A stretch of 53,664 nt of DNA from assembly GCA_027214255.1 (NCBI GenBank), contig JAPWHL010000027.1, positions 1 to 53,664 of the forward strand. The letters are read 5' to 3'. The notes under the pieces are model-generated. The model had not been told where the DNA came from and did not search any database. It worked only from the letters and a program-made list of their open reading frames with translations. Position 1 is the first letter of the stretch. Each line of letters starts with the position of its first letter. The stretch comes from Roseovarius aestuarii (GTDB lineage: Bacteria > Pseudomonadota > Alphaproteobacteria > Rhodobacterales > Rhodobacteraceae). This document shows, piece after piece, positions 26,551 to 34,661 of the stretch. The translations under genes were made by a program, and so were the position numbers.

Positions 26551-26648
26551 GCGCGGCTGGCCTTTCCAGATTTGATGAATTCGCTCTGGAAAGATATTGA
26601 CAGAAATTGTCTGGCGTGAAAACATTTTTCCAAACATTGGGGGTTAGC

Positions 26649-27434
26649 ATGCCGGGCGAGTCGCGCGATCAGACTGTTGTAGAAGTGATCGGTGAGGGCA
26701 ACGCGGGCCCCGCGCTGATCCTGTGTGAACATGCCTCAAGCACGATTCCAGCCGCTTATGACGGCTTGGGTCTTGGCGCAGAAGATGCGCGCAGCCATGC
26801 AGCATGGGATCCGGGCGCGCGCGATTTGTCGTTGCATTTGTTGGAGGCCCTTCAGGGGACCATGGTTGCCAGCAAGGTGTCGCGCCTTGTTTATGACTGC
26901 AACCGCCCGCCCGAGGCCGCATCGGCCATGCCTGAAAAATCCGAGTTGATAGAGGTTCCGGGCAATCGCGGGCTGAGCGATGCGCAAAGGGCGGCGCGCG
27001 CCGAGATGGTCTATTTGCCGTTCTGCAAAGCGGTAGAAGGTCAGATCTTGGCTCGGAAGGCGCGCACGCAGCCCACGGCGCTGATCACCGTACATAGTTT
27101 TACGCCGATCTATTTCGGCGATATGCGCCCGACCGAGATCGGAATCCTGCATGACACCGACTCGGCCTTGGCCGATTGCATGCTGCGGGCCAAGGGCAAG
27201 TTGCCGCATCGTCGGGTCGACCGAAACCGCCCCTATGGACCCGAAGACGGAGTTACTCATTCGTTGCAGATCCATGGGCTGGCGCATGGCGTGCCCAATG
27301 TCATGATCGAGGTGCGCAATGACCTGCTGCAAACGCCCGAGGATATTGCGCGCATGGGTGACGAGCTGTTGACTCTGATCCGTCCGGCGTTGATCCATCT
27401 TGGATTGGAACCGCAGGGGAATGCGCATGCCTAG
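26649..27434 (+). CDS. N-formylglutamate amidohydrolase family protein
   Basis: A 261-residue protein of the HutG-type N-formylglutamate deformylase fold. It has ALILCEHASSTIPAAYDGLG (zinc-binding Glu/His), ALITVHSFTPIYFGDMRPTE, ILHDTD and VPNVMIEVRNDLL. ATG 26649 follows a GGGGG ribosome site at 26638-26642; the frame to 26607 runs into the regulator's region. No histidine-utilisation genes are near, so a hydrolase acting on an N-acyl or amide bond of a glutamate derivative is more likely than histidine breakdown. It overlaps the TRAP small permease by 8 bases, so it belongs to the transporter operon. Confidence 0.88.
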   Translation: MPGESRDQTVVEVIGEGNAGPALILCEHASSTIPAAYDGLGLGAEDARSHAAWDPGARDLSLHLLEALQGTMVASKVSRLVYDCNRPPEAASAMPEKSELIEVPGNRGLSDAQRAARAEMVYLPFCKAVEGQILARKARTQPTALITVHSFTPIYFGDMRPTEIGILHDTDSALADCMLRAKGKLPHRRVDRNRPYGPEDGVTHSLQIHGLAHGVPNVMIEVRNDLLQTPEDIARMGDELLTLIRPALIHLGLEPQGNAHA

Positions 27435-28023
27435 GCTGATTTGCAGCTATGTTCGTGGCATTGACGCCGTCAATCGCGTGATCGGGCGATGCGCGATGTA
27501 TCTGATTTTTGCGCTGATTGGCGTCCTTATGTGGTCGTCCGTATCCAAGACCTTTTTCGACCCGACGTTGTGGACATTGGAAACGGCGCAGTTTGTGATG
27601 GTCGCCTATTATGTTCTGGGTGGGCCCTATTCGATCCAGATGGGATCGAACGTACGGATGGATCTGTTTTACGGCGGATGGTCTGTCCGCCAGAAGGCTT
27701 GGTTTGACGCCTTTACCGTGTTGTTCCTGATGTTCTATCTGGGGGTGTTGCTGTACGGGGCCATTGGATCAACTGCGTATTCCTTGGGGCACTTTCAGGG
27801 CGAGCCTTTTGCCTTCTTTGGCGATCTCTTTATGACATTGATCACTGAGGGACCGGCGGCGGCAAAGGGCAAAATGGGCTTCATGGAGCGCAGTCCGACT
27901 GCGTGGCGGCCCTATATCTGGCCCGTTAAGACCATCATGATCATCGGCGTCACCCTGATGCTGTTACAAGTTCTCGCAGAGTTTTTCCGCGATATTGGCC
28001 GTATTCGCGGGGAAGAAATCTGA
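27427..28023 (+). CDS. TRAP transporter small permease (DctQ)
   Basis: A 198-residue four-helix membrane protein of the DctQ family (MYLIFALIGVLMWSSVSKTFF; FVMVAYYVLGGPYSIQMGSN; VRMDLFYGGW; the last helix near residues 165-185). Of three clustered starts, ATG 27427 is best spaced from AGGGGA. It partners the large permease encoded next (start shares one base with its stop, TGATG). The insert after the third helix (about residues 130-158) is longer than in many DctQ proteins. Confidence 0.9.
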   Translation: MPRLICSYVRGIDAVNRVIGRCAMYLIFALIGVLMWSSVSKTFFDPTLWTLETAQFVMVAYYVLGGPYSIQMGSNVRMDLFYGGWSVRQKAWFDAFTVLFLMFYLGVLLYGAIGSTAYSLGHFQGEPFAFFGDLFMTLITEGPAAAKGKMGFMERSPTAWRPYIWPVKTIMIIGVTLMLLQVLAEFFRDIGRIRGEEI

Positions 28024-29342
28024 TGCCATACGAAATGATCGCCATTTTGATGTTCAGCTCGATGATGCTGATGTTATTGACGGGCCAGCGAGTGTTTGGC
28101 GCGATCGGGTTTGTGGCCGCAGCGGGTGGTATCCTGCTGTGGGGGACCGGCGGGGCCGATATGCCGTTTTCCGCCGCGATGAAACTTATGAAGTGGTATC
28201 CGCTGCTAACACTGCCGATGTTTATTTTCATGGGTTATGTGTTATCCGAGTCCCGTATTGCTGATGATCTATACAAGATGTTTCACGTCTGGATGGGCCC
28301 TGTGCGCGGTGGTCTGGCGATCGGGACAATCGGGCTGATGGTTTTGATTTCGGCGATGAATGGATTGTCCGTCGCGGGGATGGCTATCGGGGCCACTATC
28401 GCGCTGCCTGAACTGCTAAAGCGCGGCTATGACAAGATCATGGTGACAGGGGTCATTCAGGCCGGGTCGTCTTTGGGCATTCTGGTGCCGCCGTCCGTGG
28501 TACTGGTTCTATATGCGATGATCGCGCGCCAGCCGGTTGGTCAGTTGTGGTTGGCCGGGGTCATTCCGGGGCTGATGATGGCGACGATGTTTATCATCTA
28601 CATCTATGTTCGCTGTCGCATGCAACCAGAACTGGGCCCGGCCCTGCCGCCCGAGGAACGCAATGTCGGCACCGCAGAAAAATTGCGCTTGTTGTCCGCT
28701 GGCATCCTGCCGCTGGTAATCTTTGCAGTGATGATGGTGCCTTTCGTAAAGGGCTGGACATCGTTGGTGGAAAGCAGCGCGATCGGCGCGATGGCGGCCT
28801 TTGTTGCTGCTGTTCTCAAAGGGAGAATGACACGCGAAGTGTTCGAGACGTCCGTGCGCAACACGTTGGGCATCAGTTGTATGTTCATGTGGATCATTCT
28901 GGCTGCGCTGGGCTTTGGTGCGATCTTTGACGGGCTGGGTGCGGTCAAGGCGATTTCCGATTTGTTTACCGCTCAGTGGGGTCTGGATCCTTGGGTTATA
29001 CTCATCCTGATGCAGCTTAGCTTTATCATTATGGGCACGTTCTTGGACGACACCGCGATGCTGGTCATTGTCGCACCGCTTTACGTGCCGTTGGTGGGGG
29101 AGCTTGGGTTTGATCTGATCTGGTATGGTGTGCTTTATACAATCACCTGCCAAATCGCCTATATGACGCCGCCCTTTGGGTATAACCTGTTCTTGATGCG
29201 TGCGATGGCACCGCCCGAAATCAGCATTCAGGACATCTATCGTTCAATCATTCCGTTCGTCGCAGTGATGGTCGTGGCACTGGCCGCCGTCATGATCTTC
29301 CCGCAAATCGCACTGTGGCTGCCGAATTTGGTATACAATTGA
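28023..29342 (+). CDS. TRAP transporter large permease (DctM)
   Basis: A 439-residue DctM-family inner-membrane protein with about a dozen hydrophobic segments. Typical motifs are LPMFIFMGYVLSESRIADDL, GLMVLISAMNGLSVAGMAIG, GVIQAGSSLGILVPPSVVLV and MTPPFGYNLFLMRAMAP. It forms the ion-driven translocation channel with DctQ and receives ligand from the periplasmic protein encoded 68 bases downstream. A small CTCCG/CGGAG hairpin (29355-29367) lies in that gap and may set the higher output of the binding protein. Confidence 0.94.
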   Translation: MPYEMIAILMFSSMMLMLLTGQRVFGAIGFVAAAGGILLWGTGGADMPFSAAMKLMKWYPLLTLPMFIFMGYVLSESRIADDLYKMFHVWMGPVRGGLAIGTIGLMVLISAMNGLSVAGMAIGATIALPELLKRGYDKIMVTGVIQAGSSLGILVPPSVVLVLYAMIARQPVGQLWLAGVIPGLMMATMFIIYIYVRCRMQPELGPALPPEERNVGTAEKLRLLSAGILPLVIFAVMMVPFVKGWTSLVESSAIGAMAAFVAAVLKGRMTREVFETSVRNTLGISCMFMWIILAALGFGAIFDGLGAVKAISDLFTAQWGLDPWVILILMQLSFIIMGTFLDDTAMLVIVAPLYVPLVGELGFDLIWYGVLYTITCQIAYMTPPFGYNLFLMRAMAPPEISIQDIYRSIIPFVAVMVVALAAVMIFPQIALWLPNLVYN

Positions 29343-29410
29343 CATAATAACAGACTCCGACACGGAGCGCCTAAAACGATACTTTTCAACACCAACCAAG
29401 GAGAGAGAGT

Positions 29411-30451
29411 ATGACAACACGCAGAAAGTTTCTGGCCTCGGCCGGTCTGGGTACCGCCGCCACTGCTCTGGGTGCGCCCTCGATTGTGCGCGCACAGGCC
29501 CCGATCAAATGGCGCTTCCAAACGTATGCCGGTGCTGCGTTGGGCGAACATGTGACGAAACCCGCCATCGACTACATCAACAACGCCGCCAACGGCGAGA
29601 TGGAGATCGAGCTGTTCTACGCCGATCAGATCGTGCCCACAGGCGAGCTGTTTCAAGCTTTGCAGCGCGGCACCATTGACGCGGTCCATTCGGATGACGA
29701 TTCCATGGCCTCGCCCACGCCTTTGCAACGGTTCGGTGGGTACTTCCCGCTGGCGACCAAGCATATTCTGGACGTGCCGGTCCTGTTTAACCAATACGGC
29801 TTGGCTGACATCTGGGATGCAGAATACGAAAAGGTCGGCGTCAAATGGCTGTCGGCCGCAGGTCAGGACCCTTGTAACTTCAACACCACCAAAGAGATCA
29901 CCTCGCTTGAGGATCTGGACGGGTTGAAGCTGTACACTTTCCCCACAGCGGGCCGGTTCCTGTCGCAGTTTGGTGTTGTACCGGTGTCGATCCCCTACGA
30001 AGACGCCGAAGTCGCCGTACAAACCGGTGAACTGGATGGCATGGCATGGTCTGGCATCACCGAAGACTATACTGTGGGCTGGGCGGACGTGACCGACTAT
30101 TTCCTGACCAACAATATCTCGGGTGCTTGGATCGGTTCGCATTTCGTAAACCCAAAACGTTGGGCAGACCTTCCCGAACACCTGAAGCAGATCGTCATGG
30201 CGGGTATCGAGGCAGGCCACACCTATCGCAACCAGTGGTACTGGGGCGGCGAAGCGCGTCTGCGCGCGCAGGGTGACAAGCTGAAACTGCGGTCGATCCC
30301 ACAGAAAGAATGGAAAACCGTTGAAGATGCGGCGCTGACATTCTGGGATGAGATGGCGCAAGAAGGCGAAGTCGCCGAGAAAGTCGTCAAGATTTTCCGC
30401 GAGTACAACGACGTGATCGGCAACGCCGGCGCACCATATACGTTCGACTGA
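29411..30451 (+). CDS. TRAP transporter substrate-binding protein (DctP)
   Basis: A 346-residue periplasmic binding protein. The leader MTTRRKFLASAGLGTAATAL has a twin-arginine motif and ends near IVRAQA, so Tat export is likely. The mature part fits DctP: IKWRFQTYAGAALGEHV, the LFYADQIVPTGELFQALQRG region, and LYTFPTAGRFLSQFGVVPVS with the conserved Arg that binds the ligand carboxylate. A carboxylate-bearing ligand is therefore expected, as for most TRAP systems. Strong GGAGAGAG precedes the start. A terminator follows 16 bases after the stop. Confidence 0.94.
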   Translation: MTTRRKFLASAGLGTAATALGAPSIVRAQAPIKWRFQTYAGAALGEHVTKPAIDYINNAANGEMEIELFYADQIVPTGELFQALQRGTIDAVHSDDDSMASPTPLQRFGGYFPLATKHILDVPVLFNQYGLADIWDAEYEKVGVKWLSAAGQDPCNFNTTKEITSLEDLDGLKLYTFPTAGRFLSQFGVVPVSIPYEDAEVAVQTGELDGMAWSGITEDYTVGWADVTDYFLTNNISGAWIGSHFVNPKRWADLPEHLKQIVMAGIEAGHTYRNQWYWGGEARLRAQGDKLKLRSIPQKEWKTVEDAALTFWDEMAQEGEVAEKVVKIFREYNDVIGNAGAPYTFD

Positions 30452-30467
30452 TCGTTCTGAAAATTAG

Positions 30468-30493
30468 GACCCCGGCATCAGGTCGGGGTCTTT
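30468..30493 (+). terminator. intrinsic terminator after the TRAP operon
   Basis: GACCCCG (30468-30474) pairs with CGGGGTC (30484-30490), loop of nine, then TTT. It begins 16 bases after the dctP-type stop. Some readthrough into the ligase gene 38 bases on is possible because the T run is short. Confidence 0.75.
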
Positions 30494-30530
30494 CCTGCCA
30501 TCCTTCATTCGCTAATTCCGAGGTTCACCA

Positions 30531-31892
30531 ATGCCCGCCGTACTGACATTCGATGATCTGAAAAAACAGATAGACAGCGGGGCCGTCGACACGGTTCTGG
30601 CCTGCCTTGTGGATATGCAGGGCCGTTTGATGGGTAAACGTTTCCATGCGCGCCACTTTGTGGAGAGCGCCTTTGAAGAAACGCATTGCTGCAATTACCT
30701 GCTGGCCACCGATCTGGAAATGGCCACACCCGATGGCTACGCCAGTACCAGCTGGGAATCGGGCTATGGCGATTATGTTATGAAGCCAGACCTGAGCACG
30801 CTGCGCCCAATGCCGTGGCTGGAGGGGACGGTTATGGTGCTGTGTGATGTCATTGACCACGACACCCATCAGGATGTTCCACATTCGCCGCGGGCCGTAT
30901 TGAAAAAGCAGCTAAAACGACTCGAAGCGCTGGGCATGAGCGCCATGATGGCGACCGAACTTGAGTTTTTCCTGTTCGAGAAAAGTTTCGACGAAATTCG
31001 TAAAGAGGGCTATCGCGACCTCGCGCCGATTTCGGGCTATAACGAGGATTACAATATCTTCCAAACAACCAAGGAAGAGCATGTGATGCGCCCCTTGCGG
31101 AACCATTTATGGAACGCAGGCCTGCCCATCGAATGCACCAAAGGTGAGGCCGAGGCAGGTCAGGAAGAACTGAACATCAAATATGCCGCCGCCTTGGACA
31201 CCGCTGATTATCACACCATTGCCAAACACGCGGTCAAGGAAATCGCCTGGCAACAGGGCCATGCCGTAACCTTTTTGCCCAAGTGGCATCATGACCGCGT
31301 CGGTAGTTCGTCGCACGTGCACCAATCCTTGTGGAAGGATGGCAAGAACGTTTTCCAAGACAGCAGTGACAGCCTTGGAATGTCGGACGTGATGAAACAT
31401 TACATGGCTGGAATGCTGAAACACGCGCCGGATTACACTTATTTTCTAGCCCCCTACATCAACAGTTACAAACGCTTCCGGTCGGGAACATTTGCACCAA
31501 CGCGCACGATCTGGTCGGTAGACAACCGCACCGCCGGTTTCCGTCTGTGCGGTGCTGGCACCAAAGCCGTGCGCGTGGAATGCCGCGTGGGCGGATCAGA
31601 CATAAACCCCTATTTGGCGATGGCCGTACAACTGGCTGCCGGTCTGGCCGGGATTGAAGAGGCGCTGGAGTTGCCGGCCCCCTTCAAGGGCGATGCGTAT
31701 TCCGGCGAAGAGGGCATGATCCCGACCAACTTGCGCGACGCTTGCTGCGCTTTGAAAGGCTCGACCATGCTGCGCGCGGCGTTGGGGGACGATGTGGTTG
31801 ACCACTATACCCGCGCTGCCGAGGTCGAGATCGAGGATTTTGATCGTGTGGTAACGGATTACGAAGTCGCACGTGGGTTTGAGCGGGTTTGA
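30531..31892 (+). CDS. glutamine-synthetase family ligase (gamma-glutamylamide type)
   Basis: A 453-residue GS-fold ligase. It has the beta-Grasp N-terminus (about 1-110) and the catalytic segments ATELEFFLFEKSFDE (metal Glu), SSSHVHQSLW (His), RFRSGTFAPTRTIWSVDNRT and RVECRVGGSDINPYLAMA. There is no adenylylation-site Tyr motif, and residues around NRTAGFR differ from true GlnA. This type joins glutamate gamma-carboxyl to an amine, as PuuA, IpuC, GmaS or GlnA4 do. With an aldehyde dehydrogenase and an iron alcohol dehydrogenase following, an amino-alcohol or alkylamine substrate is plausible. It is probably in the RpiR-controlled cluster. Confidence 0.9.
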   Translation: MPAVLTFDDLKKQIDSGAVDTVLACLVDMQGRLMGKRFHARHFVESAFEETHCCNYLLATDLEMATPDGYASTSWESGYGDYVMKPDLSTLRPMPWLEGTVMVLCDVIDHDTHQDVPHSPRAVLKKQLKRLEALGMSAMMATELEFFLFEKSFDEIRKEGYRDLAPISGYNEDYNIFQTTKEEHVMRPLRNHLWNAGLPIECTKGEAEAGQEELNIKYAAALDTADYHTIAKHAVKEIAWQQGHAVTFLPKWHHDRVGSSSHVHQSLWKDGKNVFQDSSDSLGMSDVMKHYMAGMLKHAPDYTYFLAPYINSYKRFRSGTFAPTRTIWSVDNRTAGFRLCGAGTKAVRVECRVGGSDINPYLAMAVQLAAGLAGIEEALELPAPFKGDAYSGEEGMIPTNLRDACCALKGSTMLRAALGDDVVDHYTRAAEVEIEDFDRVVTDYEVARGFERV

Positions 31893-31929
31893 TCCAACGC
31901 TAAGCGCTGTGACTGTGGCCGGGGCAGGA

Positions 31930-31964
31930 GCCTCCGGCGGGGATATTTGGGGCCAGAAGATACA
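31930..31964 (+). repeat. intergenic repeat, copy D
   Basis: GCCTCCGGCGGGGATATTTG (31930-31949) followed by GGGCCAGAAGA, the same element as copy A, 38 bases after the ligase stop and in the gene's direction. Confidence 0.6.
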
Positions 31965-31991
31965 TGGGCCCTATCAACAAGTGAGAAGACT

Positions 31992-33374
31992 ATGACCAAA
32001 ACTCTGCAATGTGTTTCGCCAATTGACGGGTCCGTCTATGCAGAACGTTCCGTTCTGAGCAAGGACGAGGCGCAATGTGTGACGGACCGCGCGCGCGCCG
32101 CGCAGGCGCAATGGGCTGCGCGACCTTTGGCTGAACGCATCGAACTGGTGATGGCAGGTGTTGCGGCCGTCGGGGCGATGAATGATGAGGTGGTGCCGGA
32201 ACTGGCCCATATGATGGGGCGCCCCATTCGGTACGGAGGCGAGTTCGGCGGCTTTGATGAACGTGCCAGCCATATGGCAAAGATTGCCAAAGACGCTCTG
32301 GCTGATATTGAGGTTGGTGAAGATGCGACGTTCAGCCGGTACATCCGCCGCATCCCCCACGGAGTTGTCTTGGTCGTTGCGCCGTGGAACTATCCTTATA
32401 TGACCGCAATCAACACTGTTGCCCCGGCGCTGATTGCGGGTAATTCCGTGGTGTTGAAACACGCGACGCAAACTCTTTTGGTGGGCGAGCGGATGGCAAA
32501 AGCGTTTCATTCGGCTGGCATTCCTGACGATGTCTTCCAGAACGTGTTTCTTGATCACGACACCACCTCGGCCTTGATCGCCGGGCGGGCGTTTGATTTC
32601 GTCAACTTCACCGGCTCCGTTGGTGGGGGACGAGCGATGGAGCAGGCGGCCGCTGGCACATTCACTGCGGTATCGACTGAACTGGGCGGCAAGGATCCCG
32701 GCTATGTCATGGAAGATGCCGATCTGGATGCGGCCGTTGAAACGTTGATCGACGGCGCGATGTTTAATTCCGGCCAGTGTTGCTGTGGAATTGAACGGAT
32801 TTATGTTCATGAAAGCCTGTTTGACGCGTTTGTCGCCAAGGCGGTCGACATCGTCAAAGGGTACAAGCTGGGCAATCCACTGGATCCCGAAACAACGCAT
32901 GGTCCCATGGCGCACAAGCGGTTTGCCCAAGAGGTTCGAGACCAGATAGATGAAGCCGTAAAGGATGGTGCAATCCCCCATATCGAGCCGATGAAAGCCG
33001 ACGATGGAGGTGCATATCTGACGCCTCAGATTTTGACCAACGTTACTCATGATATGCGCGTCATGCGCGACGAAAGCTTTGGCCCCGTTGTGGGTATCAT
33101 GCCCGTTGCCAACGATGATCAGGCCGTGGCCTTGATGAATGACAGCACTTTTGGTCTGACGGCAAGTCTCTGGACTGCGGATGTCGAACGCGCTCAGCGC
33201 GTTGGCGATCAGATAGAGACAGGTACAGTGTTCATGAACCGCGCCGACTATCTTGACCCGGGCCTGTGCTGGACTGGTTGCAAGGACACCGGACGCGGTG
33301 GCGGATTGTCCGTCATCGGTTATCACAATCTGACCCGCCCCAAATCCTACCATCTTAAAAAGGTGACGACATGA
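31992..33374 (+). CDS. aldehyde dehydrogenase family protein
   Basis: A 460-residue NAD(P)-dependent aldehyde dehydrogenase. ATG 31992 has GAGAAG upstream; the longer frame from 31947 runs into the repeat. Motifs: VVAPWNYPYMTAINTVAPAL (cofactor), FVNFTGSVGGGRAME, STELGGKDPGYV with the general-base Glu, and FNSGQCCCGIERI with the catalytic Cys among three in a row. It ends a 4 bp overlap before the alcohol dehydrogenase, so the two act in sequence: alcohol to aldehyde, aldehyde to acid. It resembles succinate-semialdehyde/aminoaldehyde-type enzymes; the substrate is inferred from the ligase. Confidence 0.93.
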   Translation: MTKTLQCVSPIDGSVYAERSVLSKDEAQCVTDRARAAQAQWAARPLAERIELVMAGVAAVGAMNDEVVPELAHMMGRPIRYGGEFGGFDERASHMAKIAKDALADIEVGEDATFSRYIRRIPHGVVLVVAPWNYPYMTAINTVAPALIAGNSVVLKHATQTLLVGERMAKAFHSAGIPDDVFQNVFLDHDTTSALIAGRAFDFVNFTGSVGGGRAMEQAAAGTFTAVSTELGGKDPGYVMEDADLDAAVETLIDGAMFNSGQCCCGIERIYVHESLFDAFVAKAVDIVKGYKLGNPLDPETTHGPMAHKRFAQEVRDQIDEAVKDGAIPHIEPMKADDGGAYLTPQILTNVTHDMRVMRDESFGPVVGIMPVANDDQAVALMNDSTFGLTASLWTADVERAQRVGDQIETGTVFMNRADYLDPGLCWTGCKDTGRGGGLSVIGYHNLTRPKSYHLKKVTT

Positions 33375-34516
33375 GTCTGACTGCCAACTGGTCTTACCCG
33401 ACCGCAATTAAATTCGGCGCTGGCCGTATCAAGGAACTGCCTGCAGCCTGTGCGCAGGCAGGGATGAAGCGGCCGCTTTTGGTGACAGACAAAGGTCTGG
33501 CCGCCCTGCCGATCACCCAGGAGACGCTGGACATTATGGACGCCGCTGGCCTTGGCCGTGGTATCTTTAGTCAGGTTGACCCCAACCCGAACGAAATGAA
33601 CCTCGAGGCAGGTGTCGCTGCCTACAAGGCCGGCGGCCACGACGGCGTGGTCGCTTTTGGAGGTGGCAGCGGCCTGGATTTGGGCAAGATGGTCGCTTTT
33701 ATGGCGGGCCAGACGCGCCCGGTCTGGGATTACGAGGATGTTGATGATTGGTGGACACGCGCAGATGCGGACGCCATTGCGCCGATCATCGCGGTGCCAA
33801 CCACGGCTGGAACCGGGTCCGAAGTGGGGCGCGCCAGCGTTATCACAAATTCCGAAACCCATGTGAAGAAGATCATCTTTCACCCCAAGGTTCTGCCAAC
33901 GGTGGTCATTTGCGACGCCGAGCTCACCACCGGAATGCCGAAATTCATCACCGCAGGTACCGGGCTGGATGCATTCGCTCACTGCGTCGAGGCGTTCAGC
34001 AGCCCGCATTACCACCCGATGAGCCAAGGTATGGCACTGGAGGGCATGCGCTTGGTCAAGGATTACCTGCCCCGCGCCTACGCTGATGGGAACGATCTGG
34101 AGGCCCGTGCGCATATGATGAGCGCGGCCTTGATGGGCGCCACGGCCTTTCAAAAGGGGTTGGGCGCAATCCACGCGATGAGCCACCCTATCGGTGCGGT
34201 TTTCGGCACGCACCACGGCACGACCAATGCGGTTTGCATGCCTGCAGTGCTGCAATTGAACGCGCCCAAGATCAAGGACCGCTTCCGCACCGCCGCCGCC
34301 TATCTGGATCTCGAGGGCGGGTTCGATGGCTTCTGTGCCTTCGTACAGGATTTCAACGACGCGCTTGGTATCCCCAAAAAACTGAGTGATATGGGCGTCG
34401 ACCCCTCCCGCATAGATGAGCTGGTGGACGAGGCGATCAAAGACCCCAGCTGTGGGGGCAACCCTGTCAAGCTGACCAAAGAAAACCTGCGCGCTCTCTT
34501 CGAGGCAAGTATCTAG
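33371..34516 (+). CDS. iron-containing alcohol dehydrogenase
   Basis: A 381-residue family III alcohol dehydrogenase. Iron ligands are in GTGLDAFAHCVEAF (Asp, His), AIHAMSHPIGA (His) and FGTHHGTTNAV (His). NAD is bound by the FGGGSGLDLGKM and PTTAGTGSEVGRASV segments. Start ATG 33371 overlaps the aldehyde dehydrogenase stop (ATGA). It would interconvert an alcohol and the aldehyde used by its neighbour. It is the last gene of the cluster that begins at 26649, ending at a convergent terminator pair. Confidence 0.94.
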   Translation: MSLTANWSYPTAIKFGAGRIKELPAACAQAGMKRPLLVTDKGLAALPITQETLDIMDAAGLGRGIFSQVDPNPNEMNLEAGVAAYKAGGHDGVVAFGGGSGLDLGKMVAFMAGQTRPVWDYEDVDDWWTRADADAIAPIIAVPTTAGTGSEVGRASVITNSETHVKKIIFHPKVLPTVVICDAELTTGMPKFITAGTGLDAFAHCVEAFSSPHYHPMSQGMALEGMRLVKDYLPRAYADGNDLEARAHMMSAALMGATAFQKGLGAIHAMSHPIGAVFGTHHGTTNAVCMPAVLQLNAPKIKDRFRTAAAYLDLEGGFDGFCAFVQDFNDALGIPKKLSDMGVDPSRIDELVDEAIKDPSCGGNPVKLTKENLRALFEASI

Positions 34517-34534
34517 GTCTGAAAAAAACGTCCT

Positions 34535-34584
34535 AAAGCGCCGTACCCATTGCCTCAGGCAAACAAATGGGCGCGGCGTTTTAT
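34535..34584 (+). terminator. terminator of the alcohol dehydrogenase operon
   Basis: A branched stem: AAAGCGCCG (34535-34543) with CGGCGTTTT (34574-34582), then CCCATT (34546-34551) with AATGGG (34566-34571), closed by a GCC/GGC tip. It ends in TTTTAT. It starts 18 bases after the stop. Confidence 0.75.
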
Positions 34585-34611
34585 ACTTTCATCTTTCAAA
34601 AAATACCTAAA
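34584..34611 (-). repeat. intergenic repeat, copy E (degenerate)
   Basis: On the minus strand it reads AGGTATTTTTTGAAAGATGA, a degenerate member of the TATTTTGG..AGAAGA family. It directly follows the gltB terminator stem and supplies its T tract. Confidence 0.4.
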
Positions 34612-34648
34612 CCATCCCGGCCGCCAAAATCGCTGCCCGGGATGGTTT
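34598..34648 (-). terminator. intrinsic terminator of gltB
   Basis: AAACCATCCCGG (34609-34620) and CCGGGATGGTTT (34637-34648) make a perfect 12 bp stem over a 16-base loop. On the minus strand the stem is followed by AGGTATTTTTT. It starts 14 bases after the gltB stop and is the strongest terminator in the window. Confidence 0.85.
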
Positions 34649-34661
34649 CATGGCCTTCGCT

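Noticed and set aside
31974..33407. 477-residue open frame on the minus strand
   Set aside because: Lies antisense over the aldehyde dehydrogenase, which has full family motifs; the antisense product has none.
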